This document shows, piece by piece, positions 1 to 6,234 of a stretch of 8,351 nucleotides of DNA. Location: positions 1 through 8,351 of the forward strand of contig JANYBY010000307.1 of the NCBI GenBank assembly GCA_025360565.1, given 5' to 3'. The notes beneath the pieces are model-generated. The model ran no database searches. It was not told the origin of the DNA and worked only from the letters and a program-made list of their open reading frames with translations. Every line of letters starts with the position of its first letter. The first letter of the stretch is position 1. A program made the position numbers and the translations under genes. This stretch comes from Bacteroidota bacterium (GTDB lineage: Bacteria; Bacteroidota; Bacteroidia; B-17B0; Aurantibacillaceae).

Positions 1-114
1 CAGTAAGTAAAAACGGGATGAGGTAATTTTAAAAGAAACACAAAAACAGAACACACATTTTGCTATTCTATTTTTGTTAAGTAAAATCAAATCCCGTTCA
101 ACGGTATCTAATTA
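1..114. other. Intergenic left edge, no gene seen
   Basis: I find no convincing coding region on either strand. On the minus strand the only ATG opens a nine-codon frame, so any next gene of the leftward cluster must start beyond the window edge. Bases 12-19 (AACGGGAT) and 91-98 (ATCCCGTT) are an 8-base inverted repeat separated by 72 bases, which could be chance. In many Bacteroidota an RNase E/G gene lies near the HU and mutY genes, but nothing here shows it. Confidence 0.6.
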
Positions 115-204
115 TTATTTCTTTTTATGACGATTTTTTCTCAAACGTTTTTTGCGTTTGTGAGTCGCCATTTTATGTCTTTTTCTTTTCTTTCCGCTTG
201 GCAT
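115..204 (-). CDS. Small basic AURKAIP1/COX24-domain-like protein
   Basis: This 29-residue protein starts at the ATG at 204-202 (MPSGKKRKRHKMATHKRK...) and ends at the TAA at 117-115. More than half of its residues are Lys, Arg or His and none is acidic. I recognise it as the very short protein conserved across Bacteroidota that is usually annotated as AURKAIP1/COX24 domain-containing. Mitochondrial members of that family (AURKAIP1/mS38, yeast Cox24) belong to the small ribosomal subunit, so a ribosome-bound role is likely but inferred. It is the last gene visible in the leftward HU-TPR cluster, 127 bases beyond the TPR stop. I see no TAnnTTTG element of its own, so read-through from upstream is possible. 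An internal ATG at codon 12 is a less likely start because the conserved N-terminus precedes it. Confidence 0.85.
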   Translation of the reverse strand: MPSGKKRKRHKMATHKRKKRLRKNRHKKK

Positions 205-275
205 AAAAGTGTTTTTTAATTGTTAATAATATAATATTCCTTGTTACTTTGTTTCCGGTTTCTTGTTTGTTTCAC

Positions 276-323
276 GTCTTGCTTCTCTTAGGTCTTGCCG
301 TCTTGCTTCTCTTCAGTCTTGCC
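276..323. repeat. Two-copy 24-bp tandem repeat built of 8-bp units
   Basis: Bases 276-299 and 300-323 are two 24-base copies that differ at two positions (TTAG versus TTCA at the end of the second 8-mer). Each copy has three 8-mers: GTCTTGCT, TCTCTTAG or TCTCTTCA, and GTCTTGCC. The array lies just after the TPR stop codon, in the gap before the small basic gene. It is pyrimidine-rich on plus, so the leftward transcript is purine-rich here (GCAAGAC and AAGAGAAG words). Slipped-strand duplication is the simplest origin. I know of no function. Confidence 0.75.
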
Positions 324-331
324 TCCTTAAT

Positions 332-1156
332 CTACTTTGCTGCCTTCAACTGTTCAATATATTTATTTATCTCCACCTTTGCTGTTGGGTCTGTTGTTTT
401 TGCGCAATAGGTTTCAAGCATTTTAATTGTTTTTGGTGTTTCTCCCATTTGTTCGTAGGCATCTGCCAGGTGCAAATAGGCTTCAATATAATTACTATCA
501 ACCGCTAACACTTTATTAAACCTGGCAATTGCTTTATCTAACTGGCCGCTTTTAACCGAGAAAAAGGCAAAACTTAATTGCAGTTTTACATTGTTACTGT
601 CGGTTTTTTCAATCTCTTTCATCATACCTATACCTTCCATCGGGCTTGCTGTTCCTTCAACAAAACAACTGGCAAGCATAATTTTGGCATCGGTGTTTTT
701 TGAATTTAATTTTAAACTTTTCGAAAAACATCTCATGGCGCATTGGTACAAAAGCGGAATCTCGGTTTTATCCTGAACAAACTGAATCGAGTAATAATAC
801 CTGTTGCCGGCTTTATTCCAATCATCAGCCGTATTTAAATCCCTCGCTTTTTCCTCAAAATAAAATGAAGCCAGATCAGGACGCTTTAATTTATCCCAAA
901 AAAGCGAAACACTGTCTTGTTTTTTTTGCGATATAAGTTTATCGGCAATTGTTTTTTGTTTAGGATCCAAATTTTTTAATGCCATATCCAAGTAAACTTT
1001 AATACTTGCATTATTATCTGCCTTTACAATTTCTGTTGCGTGTCCATGCCCGTCATCCTCCGCGGATTTTGGGGCTAATTTTGGTGCAATAAATAAAAGA
1101 ACGAACAAAATTAAAGCGCCAACAACTAAAAGTACCTGTGTTTTTTTAGCGCTCAT
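332..1156 (-). CDS. Membrane-anchored tetratricopeptide repeat protein
   Basis: This 274-residue protein has a short basic N-terminus (MSAKK), one hydrophobic segment at about residues 7-25, and an acidic, His-containing linker (about 31-50). The remainder is helical and probably faces the periplasm. TPR-like helix pairs are visible at about 153-186, 189-222 (SGQLDKAIARFNKVLAVDSN) and 223-256 (YIEAYLHLADAYEQMGET), with a weaker one around 136-152. TPRs bind other proteins, and nothing in the sequence identifies the partner. The start is the ATG at 1156-1154, immediately before the transmembrane segment. The gene lies 52 bases downstream of the HU gene on the same strand, with a hairpin between them and no visible promoter of its own, so it is probably co-transcribed with HU. 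A single uncleaved membrane anchor fits better than a cleaved signal peptide, because no small-x-small cleavage site is obvious. Confidence 0.8.
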   Translation of the reverse strand: MSAKKTQVLLVVGALILFVLLFIAPKLAPKSAEDDGHGHATEIVKADNNASIKVYLDMALKNLDPKQKTIADKLISQKKQDSVSLFWDKLKRPDLASFYFEEKARDLNTADDWNKAGNRYYYSIQFVQDKTEIPLLYQCAMRCFSKSLKLNSKNTDAKIMLASCFVEGTASPMEGIGMMKEIEKTDSNNVKLQLSFAFFSVKSGQLDKAIARFNKVLAVDSNYIEAYLHLADAYEQMGETPKTIKMLETYCAKTTDPTAKVEINKYIEQLKAAK

Positions 1157-1169
1157 TATTATTTTTTAG

Positions 1170-1207
1170 CATGAAGCGATTCCGATGGTGATCGGGACTA
1201 CTTCATG
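1170..1207. repeat. Long imperfect hairpin between HU and TPR genes
   Basis: Two 17-base arms (1170-1186 and 1191-1207) flank a 4-base loop. The outer seven pairs (CATGAAG with CTTCATG) and inner five pairs (CCGAT with ATCGG) are perfect. Across the 17 positions there are 13 Watson-Crick pairs, 2 G-U wobbles and 2 mismatches. It begins one base past the HU stop codon in the leftward transcript. No run of U follows it, so it does not look like a classical intrinsic terminator. It could instead partly attenuate transcription, protect the HU mRNA 3' end, or be a REP-like repeat. Confidence 0.7.
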
Positions 1208-1208
1208 T

Positions 1209-1523
1209 TTAATCATTAGTTTTTTGCTCAGGTTCAGCGGTTTTAACATTTTTCTTAACCCTGTCAGAAAAAGTTTTAGCAGGCTTAAATGCCGGAATAA
1301 AATGCGCCGGAATAACAACGGTGGTGTTTTTAGAAATATTACGGCCAATTTTTTCGGCACGTCTTTTTACTACAAAGGTCCCAAACCCTCTTAAATAAAC
1401 GTTTTTACCTTCAACCATTGAGTTGCGAATGGTTTTCATAAATGCTTCAACTGTGGCCTGAACTGCCATTTTTTCGATGCCCGTTTTTTCTGAGATCTCG
1501 TTTACTATATCTGCTTTTGTCAT
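1209..1523 (-). CDS. hup: HU/IHF-family DNA-binding protein
   Basis: This 104-residue protein is a histone-like nucleoid protein that binds and bends DNA as a dimer. The helical dimerisation half is at about 1-42 (MTKADIVNEISEKTG start). The beta arm region follows, with LRGFGTFVVKRRAEK at about 44-58 and the C-terminal IPAFKPAKTF at about 76-85. A hydrophilic tail of about 15 residues extends past the usual 90-residue core. At the arm tip the usual G-R-N-P reads GRNI (Ile63), so the proline that intercalates into DNA in canonical HU and IHF is absent. I recall this RNISKNTT form from other Bacteroidota HU-like proteins, so it looks like a lineage trait rather than damage. The gene is divergent from mutY, with 177 bases between them, and begins the leftward HU-TPR-small-protein cluster. 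A promoter-like element lies about 47 bases upstream. Confidence 0.95.
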   Translation of the reverse strand: MTKADIVNEISEKTGIEKMAVQATVEAFMKTIRNSMVEGKNVYLRGFGTFVVKRRAEKIGRNISKNTTVVIPAHFIPAFKPAKTFSDRVKKNVKTAEPEQKTND

Positions 1524-1569
1524 GTTACAAAATGTTTAAAATCAATTAATTGTATTTTAAAATGGGAGG

Positions 1570-1599
1570 CAAAGATAGTATTTAAATTAATAATGCGAA
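1570..1599 (-). promoter_or_regulatory. Promoter of the leftward HU cluster
   Basis: On the minus strand TATCTTTG (1577-1570) is an exact match to the Bacteroidota -7 element TAnnTTTG. Nineteen bases upstream lies TTC (1599-1597), one base off the TTG of the -33 element. Transcription would start near base 1563-1565, which gives a leader of about 40 bases before the HU ATG. No Shine-Dalgarno sequence is visible in that leader. Confidence 0.65.
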
Positions 1600-1665
1600 A
1601 TTTTTTTAAAGTTTTGTTCACTTCCTTTTTAATTTATTTGCCCTGAAACCCCCCGATTAGGCACC

Positions 1666-1693
1666 TTGCGACATTAAAAAAGCCGTAATTTTA
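1666..1693 (+). promoter_or_regulatory. Weak candidate promoter for mutY
   Basis: TTG at 1666-1668 and TAATTTTA at 1686-1693 (seven of eight to TAnnTTTG) are 17 bases apart, shorter than the 19 seen elsewhere in this window. If used, the transcript would begin almost at the mutY ATG (1701), so it would be nearly leaderless. No better element is visible in the 177-base gap. Confidence 0.25.
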
Positions 1694-1700
1694 AGAAATT

Positions 1701-2762
1701 ATGGAAAAATGGTTCACCCAAGGCCTGCAAAAATGGTATTCGCATAATAAGCGCAATCTGCCCTGGCGCCACCAAACCGACCCATATAAAATATGGGTTT
1801 CCGAAATTATTTTGCAGCAAACACAAGTAAAACAAGGCCTTAGTTATTATAACAAGTTCGTTAAAAATTACCCAACCGTTAAACATTTGGCTAAAGCTAC
1901 AGAAGACAAGGTTTTAAAGGATTGGCAGGGCTTGGGCTATTATTCAAGAGCCCGGAATATGCATAGCGCCGCCCAAATTTTGATGAAGGAAAATAACGGC
2001 AATTTTCCGAAAACATTTGAGGACATAAAAAAAATGAAAGGGGTTGGCGATTATACAGCGGCGGCCATTGCCGGGTTTGCGTACAATTTACCACATGCCG
2101 TTGTAGATGGCAATGTTTACAGGCTTTTAAGCAGGATCTTTGGAATACAAACGCCAATTGATTCAGGCGTGGGCAAAAAACAATTTCAGGCTCTGGCAAC
2201 GGATTTACTGGATGTAAAAGATCCGGCTACGCACAATCAGGCCATAATGGAGTTTGGATCGCAGTTTTGTAAACCAAGCAATCCCGATTGCCAAAACTGC
2301 ATTTTTAAAAATAAGTGTTACGCTTTTTTGGCGGGTAAAGTGGCCGAATTGCCTGCAAAATCAAAAAAAATAAAAGTAGTGAACCGCTATTTTAATTATT
2401 TAATTGTGGCAGATAAGGGCAACGCTATTTTAATAAATAAACGAGCTCAAAACGATATCTGGAAGGGCTTGTATGATTTTTTATTGATAGAAACCGAAGC
2501 TGAAACCGGATCAAAAAAAATGGTAGAATTAAATGAATTTAAAAAAATAACCGGTAAAAAATTCAATATACTTCACATTTCAAAAATGTATAAGCATGTG
2601 CTGAGCCATCAAAATTTATTCGCGAAATTTTATGTAATTAAACTCGATGTGACTCATAAAAAAACGCAAAAATCAGTTAAAATAAGCACTTTAACAAAAT
2701 ATGCCTTCCCCCGGTTAATAGAAAATTTTTTAAACAATTGTAATTTAAACGAATTGTTTTAA
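1701..2762 (+). CDS. mutY: A/G-specific adenine DNA glycosylase MutY
   Basis: MutY removes adenine mispaired with 8-oxoguanine (or G), preventing G:C to T:A transversions. This 353-residue protein has every expected part. The catalytic Glu35 sits in SEIILQQTQV. The helix-hairpin-helix is at about 110-125 (KKMKGVGDYTAAAIAG), followed by the catalytic Asp136 in VVDGNVYR. The [4Fe-4S] cluster ligands Cys190, Cys197, Cys200 and Cys206 have the family spacing C-x6-C-x2-C-x5-C. A NUDIX-like C-terminal domain spans about 230-345 and recognises 8-oxoG. It carries a LSHQ segment at about the place of the F-S-H loop of known MutY proteins. Length is typical and the start at ATG 1701 leaves the usual short N-terminus. 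The gene is divergent from HU, an arrangement I recall from other Bacteroidota. The last bases overlap the promoter of the next gene. Confidence 0.97.
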   Translation: MEKWFTQGLQKWYSHNKRNLPWRHQTDPYKIWVSEIILQQTQVKQGLSYYNKFVKNYPTVKHLAKATEDKVLKDWQGLGYYSRARNMHSAAQILMKENNGNFPKTFEDIKKMKGVGDYTAAAIAGFAYNLPHAVVDGNVYRLLSRIFGIQTPIDSGVGKKQFQALATDLLDVKDPATHNQAIMEFGSQFCKPSNPDCQNCIFKNKCYAFLAGKVAELPAKSKKIKVVNRYFNYLIVADKGNAILINKRAQNDIWKGLYDFLLIETEAETGSKKMVELNEFKKITGKKFNILHISKMYKHVLSHQNLFAKFYVIKLDVTHKKTQKSVKISTLTKYAFPRLIENFLNNCNLNELF

Positions 2763-2767
2763 ATTTG
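2738..2767 (+). promoter_or_regulatory. Strong promoter of the YceI-DUF5777 pair
   Basis: TTG (2738-2740), a 19-base spacer and TAAATTTG (2760-2767) match the Bacteroidota sigma consensus exactly. The -33 element lies within the mutY coding region and the -7 element begins on the mutY stop codon. The predicted start near 2772-2774 gives a leader of about 10 bases before the ATG at 2783. The pair therefore has its own promoter and need not depend on mutY transcription. Confidence 0.8.
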
Positions 2768-2782
2768 AGTAAAATTTAAATT

Positions 2783-3337
2783 ATGATGAAGAAATTAATT
2801 TTGGCGACAGCTACCCTTTTAACAGTTAATGCAAGTGCACAGCTTTATAAAGCAAAAGACAATGCAACAGAAATAAGTTTTTTCTCTAAATCGCCCTTAG
2901 AAGACATTACCGCCATAAATAAAGGCGCGGTTATTTTTTTAAAAACAACAACTGCGGATGTTCAGGTGCAGATAAACATTTTAAAATTTAAGTTTAAAAA
3001 CGCGTTAATGGAGGAACATTTTAACGAGAATTATATGGAATCGCAAAAGTTTCCGAGCGCCATTTTTAAAGGAAAAGTAAACGAGCCTGTTGATTATACA
3101 AAGGATGGCGAAACCAAAGTAACTGTTACGGGTAAAATGGAAATTCATGGCGTTACTAAGGACGTTACAATGGAAGGAACCATTACTAAAAAAGGAAATG
3201 ATATAATTCTTAATACAAAGTTTAAAGTTAAAGTAGCTGATTACGATATTAAAGTACCATCACTTTACGTAAAAAATATTGCCGAAGTGGTTGATGTTAC
3301 AGTTAGCAGCACAATGGAGCCATTTGTAAAAAAATAA
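2783..3337 (+). CDS. YceI-family periplasmic protein
   Basis: This 184-residue secreted protein has a signal peptide at residues 1-19 (MMKKLILATATLLTVNASA, cleaved before Gln20). The mature part is a single YceI domain. YceI proteins are lipocalin-like beta-barrels that bind isoprenoid or other amphiphilic lipids in the periplasm. The segment EEHFNENYMESQKFPSAIFK (about 77-96) and the G-K-M-E-I-H-G-V-T-K motif (about 116-125) are hallmarks of the Bacteroidota branch. The ligand cannot be read from the sequence. Two adjacent ATGs (2783 and 2786) could both serve as starts. I give the first, which lies about 10 bases from the predicted transcription start. The gene is followed after 11 bases by a DUF5777 gene, almost certainly in one transcript. 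Confidence 0.92.
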   Translation: MMKKLILATATLLTVNASAQLYKAKDNATEISFFSKSPLEDITAINKGAVIFLKTTTADVQVQINILKFKFKNALMEEHFNENYMESQKFPSAIFKGKVNEPVDYTKDGETKVTVTGKMEIHGVTKDVTMEGTITKKGNDIILNTKFKVKVADYDIKVPSLYVKNIAEVVDVTVSSTMEPFVKK

Positions 3338-3348
3338 ATTAATTTAAG

Positions 3349-4308
3349 ATGCCTATGTCAATCTTTAAAAAATCACTTTGTTTATTTTCTTTGATCTGCA
3401 TAAACAATTCTTTATTCTGCCAGGATATTGATTTACTAAGTTTGGTGGAAGACCCGGCCGACAAAAAGCCGAAAAAGGTATTTGCAACATTTAAAGGTTA
3501 CCGTTTGGGTAACATGCAAACTACCGAAACTGTAAAGAAAAAACATTTGGACTTTAGGATCAGTCACCGTTTTGGGAACATGTACGATAACACGGCAAAT
3601 AACGCCATTAATACAACCTTTCAAACTTTTTTGGGATTTGATGCCGCTTCGGATATTAGAAACAGTTTTGATTATGGTTTAACTGATAATATTACCATTG
3701 GTATTGGCAGGAGCCGGATGAATAAAATGGCGGATGCTAGTTTTAAATGGAGAATTTTACAACAAACCAGCAAATTTGAAATTCCTGTATCTGTGGCCAT
3801 ATTTGGCGACCTTGGTTACACCCATGCGCCAACCGGTGAAATTTATGCGGGTATTGTAAAAGATTTTCCAACAAATGAAGCGCACCGTCTTAATTACGTT
3901 GGGCAAATAATTATTGCAAGTAAATTAACCGATTGGCTTTCGCTTGAAGTATCGCCAACCTTTACGCATCGTAATTTTATTAAAGAAAGTGTTAATCCTA
4001 ATAATGGCACAGCCGACCAAAATGACCTAATAAGTATTGGAATAGGCGGAAGGATAAAATTAACAAAGCGTGTAAGTTTGATAGCTGATTATTTTTACAA
4101 CGCGAGTAATTATTTTGTAAAAAATCCTACGGCAACCGGCCCGTTAGCTGCCGGTTTTGAGCTTGAAACCGGCGGGCACGTTTTCAGTTTATTTTTTACT
4201 AACGCTTCAGGGCTTATCGAAAACAATTACATTCCCTATACCCGCGATTCGTGGAAGAACGGCCAGGTTAAATTTGGCTTCAGTATTTCAAGGGTATTCT
4301 CTCTTTAA
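3349..4308 (+). CDS. DUF5777-family outer-membrane beta-barrel protein
   Basis: This 319-residue protein has a signal peptide at about 1-24 (hydrophobic LCLFSLICI core, mature protein probably from Gln25). The body has many alternating polar/apolar strands and ends in ...SRVFSL, as expected of an outer-membrane barrel. The conserved early block KKKHLDFRISHRFGNM (about 63-78) matches what I recall of the DUF5777 beta-barrel family, which is restricted to Bacteroidota and often sits next to YceI genes. The function is unknown. Lipid, hydrocarbon or electron-carrier traffic together with YceI is only a guess from the pairing. The residue before the likely cleavage site is Cys24 in SLFC, but this is a poor lipobox, so I do not call a lipoprotein. 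ATGs at 3349 and 3355 are both possible starts. The DUF4271 gene begins 9 bases after the stop codon. Confidence 0.8.
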   Translation: MPMSIFKKSLCLFSLICINNSLFCQDIDLLSLVEDPADKKPKKVFATFKGYRLGNMQTTETVKKKHLDFRISHRFGNMYDNTANNAINTTFQTFLGFDAASDIRNSFDYGLTDNITIGIGRSRMNKMADASFKWRILQQTSKFEIPVSVAIFGDLGYTHAPTGEIYAGIVKDFPTNEAHRLNYVGQIIIASKLTDWLSLEVSPTFTHRNFIKESVNPNNGTADQNDLISIGIGGRIKLTKRVSLIADYFYNASNYFVKNPTATGPLAAGFELETGGHVFSLFFTNASGLIENNYIPYTRDSWKNGQVKFGFSISRVFSL

Positions 4309-4316
4309 TTGTTAAA

Positions 4317-5036
4317 TTGATAAACGGACAGCATATATTTTATCATCATTTACTGCCAAGCCAACATCCACTTCCGGAACTAAAACAAAATTTTCAACTT
4401 ATCTGGCCTTCTGTTTTTTTATTGCTTTGTTTCGCGTTATTGGTAGTTATTAAGATCACTTCTTTTACAAAGGTGGTAAAGGTGATACAATCTTGTTTTA
4501 GCATGCAAACCCTCCGCCAGCTTGAAAGAGAGGAATTTAACCCTTTAAAATTCTATTCCATTGCACTGAGTAGTTTTTTCCTTCTCATATTCACTTTTTT
4601 TATTTATAAGGTTAACTACATGTATAAACTTGTTTTAGTAGAACAGCCTTCCTTACTACAATTTTTATTTTTTTTCGGCGCCATTATTTTCCTATTCGTT
4701 CTTAAGGGTGGCATGAGTAAACTGTTGTCCTTTTTTGTGAACGACCATAAATTAATACCCGAGTTTGTTTACAGCTCTTTTATTATCAGTCAAACCCAGG
4801 GCATCATTATGTTTCCGTGTTTGGTGCTGGCAGAGTTAAGCCGATTTAACCCACTCATTTTTTTATCGGCAGCCAGCGTTATATTAATAGCCATGCAGGT
4901 GTTTAAATGGTATAGGGGCGTTGTGTTTGCATTGGTAGAGAATAGAGTAGGATTATTGCAAATTTTTATGTACTTTTGCAGTCTGGAAATTTTACCGGCT
5001 TTGGTTTTGGTAAAATTTATAGTTGAAACATTTTAA
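4317..5036 (+). CDS. DUF4271-family six-helix membrane protein
   Basis: This 239-residue integral membrane protein has about six hydrophobic segments, at roughly 28-48, 79-99, 113-130, 151-173, 178-195 and 211-234. I assign it to DUF4271, a Bacteroidota family of unknown function that I recall lying directly before uroporphyrinogen-III synthase. That is the arrangement here, with 17 bases between the genes. The frame has no ATG before codon 63, which falls after the first membrane helix. The chosen start is the TTG at 4317, only 9 bases past the DUF5777 stop. The open frame continues upstream to 4272 with ATT codons, so an earlier rare start overlapping DUF5777 cannot be excluded. No promoter is visible, so it may be read from the YceI promoter. 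The fixed pairing with HemD suggests a link to tetrapyrrole metabolism or the inner membrane, but there is no direct motif for it. Confidence 0.8.
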   Translation: MINGQHIFYHHLLPSQHPLPELKQNFQLIWPSVFLLLCFALLVVIKITSFTKVVKVIQSCFSMQTLRQLEREEFNPLKFYSIALSSFFLLIFTFFIYKVNYMYKLVLVEQPSLLQFLFFFGAIIFLFVLKGGMSKLLSFFVNDHKLIPEFVYSSFIISQTQGIIMFPCLVLAELSRFNPLIFLSAASVILIAMQVFKWYRGVVFALVENRVGLLQIFMYFCSLEILPALVLVKFIVETF

Positions 5037-5053
5037 TAGGCTAAGCTAATAAT

Positions 5054-6217
5054 ATGGCAAAAAAAAAGTCAGCTAAACCCGCACGCAAGGCAGGTAGTAA
5101 AACTTCGGTTAAAAAGCCTGCCAATGCCAAACCAAAACGGTTGGGCACCCGTTCTTCAAGCAGTTCCCAAAAAATCAAGGTTAGCGTAAAAAAAACGGTT
5201 TCTAAAAACAAAAAGTCAGTCCCAAAAAAAGCAGGCGTTAAGGTAAAAAAAGTGTCCGTAAAAAAATCGGATCTAAAGCCTGTTATTATTAAACAAAAAA
5301 TAAAACCGGTTAAACTTCCAAAAGAATCTAAGGTACCTGTAGTTAAGGAGGCAAGCTTACCGGCCGAAAATAATTTACCAATTAAGCGCACGCGTAAGTC
5401 ATCCAAAAAACCGATCATTACTTTACCGCCTCCTCCAAAAATTGATGTAAGTAATTACCCAAAGAACAGGGTTAAAAATATTTTGGTTTCTCAGCCAAAA
5501 CCACTTGATCCTGAAAAAAATCCGTATGTAAGTTTTGGAAAAAAACACAACCTGAGTGTTACTTTTAGGCATTTTATAAAAGTAGAAGGTTTAAGTTCAC
5601 AGGATTTCAGAGCGCAGCGTATTGATATTTTAGAGCATGGCGCGGTTATTTTAACCAGCAAAATGTCGGTTGACCATTATTTTAAAATGTGCAACGAAAT
5701 GCGCGTTACAGTGCCTGAGAACATGAAATATTTTTGCATTAACGAACAAACTGCATATTATTTACAAAAATACATCCAGTACCGTAAGCGTAAAATATTT
5801 TTTGGGCATGGCACTATGCTCGATCTTGTTGATGTGATCAGAAAAAATAAGGACGAAAAATTTTTACTGCCCGTAAGCGATGTGCACAAAGAACAGATCA
5901 TAGAGTTTTTAGATGAGCTTCACATTACTTATACAAAAGGTGTTTTTTATAAAACGGTAAGCGCTAATTTAAGCGATCTTAAAAACCTGAATGAATATGA
6001 TGTGTTGGTTTTCTTTACACCGGCCGGCATAAAATCGTTGAAACACAATTTTCCAAATTTTAAACAGGGGGGAACACGCATTGCAGCGTTTGGGCATACC
6101 GCCGCCTTAATGGTTAAGGAAATGGGATACCGATTGGATATATTTGCGCCAAACCCCCAAAACCCAAGTATGACGGGCACTTTGGACGCTTATATTAAAG
6201 AGTCAAACAAACGGTAA
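5054..6217 (+). CDS. hemD: Uroporphyrinogen-III synthase with lysine-rich N-terminal extension
   Basis: HemD cyclises hydroxymethylbilane to uroporphyrinogen III, the common precursor of heme, siroheme and corrinoids, in the cytoplasm. The catalytic part is residues about 139-382. It starts RVKNILVSQPKP and contains FRHFIKVEGL (171-180), MRVTVPENMKYFC (216-228), LLPVSDVHKE (271-280), VFFTPAGIKSL (319-329) and TRIAAFG (341-347), all typical of the Bacteroidota HemD branch. Residues 1-138 are an extra low-complexity region. About 36 of the first 120 residues are Lys and only four are acidic, with Ala, Ser, Val and Pro making up much of the rest, resembling a histone H1 tail. A PPPP linker at 125-128 joins it to the enzyme. 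No ATG, GTG or TTG lies between the extension and the enzyme core, so the fusion is genuinely in frame. It probably shares a transcript with the DUF4271 gene 17 bases upstream and converges on rnpA. Confidence 0.9.
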   Translation: MAKKKSAKPARKAGSKTSVKKPANAKPKRLGTRSSSSSQKIKVSVKKTVSKNKKSVPKKAGVKVKKVSVKKSDLKPVIIKQKIKPVKLPKESKVPVVKEASLPAENNLPIKRTRKSSKKPIITLPPPPKIDVSNYPKNRVKNILVSQPKPLDPEKNPYVSFGKKHNLSVTFRHFIKVEGLSSQDFRAQRIDILEHGAVILTSKMSVDHYFKMCNEMRVTVPENMKYFCINEQTAYYLQKYIQYRKRKIFFGHGTMLDLVDVIRKNKDEKFLLPVSDVHKEQIIEFLDELHITYTKGVFYKTVSANLSDLKNLNEYDVLVFFTPAGIKSLKHNFPNFKQGGTRIAAFGHTAALMVKEMGYRLDIFAPNPQNPSMTGTLDAYIKESNKR

Positions 6218-6234
6218 GGCGCCTTCAATATTCC

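Noticed and set aside
12..98. Inverted repeat AACGGGAT and ATCCCGTT
   Set aside because: Only eight bases long with a 72-base separation, so it is likely by chance.
263..508. Plus-strand frame over the 3' end of the TPR gene, rich in Cys, Leu and Phe
   Set aside because: It is a shadow of the tandem repeat and the reverse TPR frame. It resembles no family and has no promoter.
1166..1394. Short open frames on both strands over the HU gene
   Set aside because: Both overlap the clearly conserved HU frame and have no family resemblance.
5041..5418. Open minus-strand frame of 125 codons opposite the hemD extension
   Set aside because: It is the antisense of the lysine-rich tail. AAA and AAG codons read as TTT and CTT give a Phe/Leu-rich pseudo-membrane protein. 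The forward frame continues into a real HemD domain.
6217..6234. AAGGCGCCTT palindrome between hemD and rnpA as a shared terminator
   Set aside because: The palindrome is ten bases with no loop and no T run, so it cannot form a terminator hairpin.
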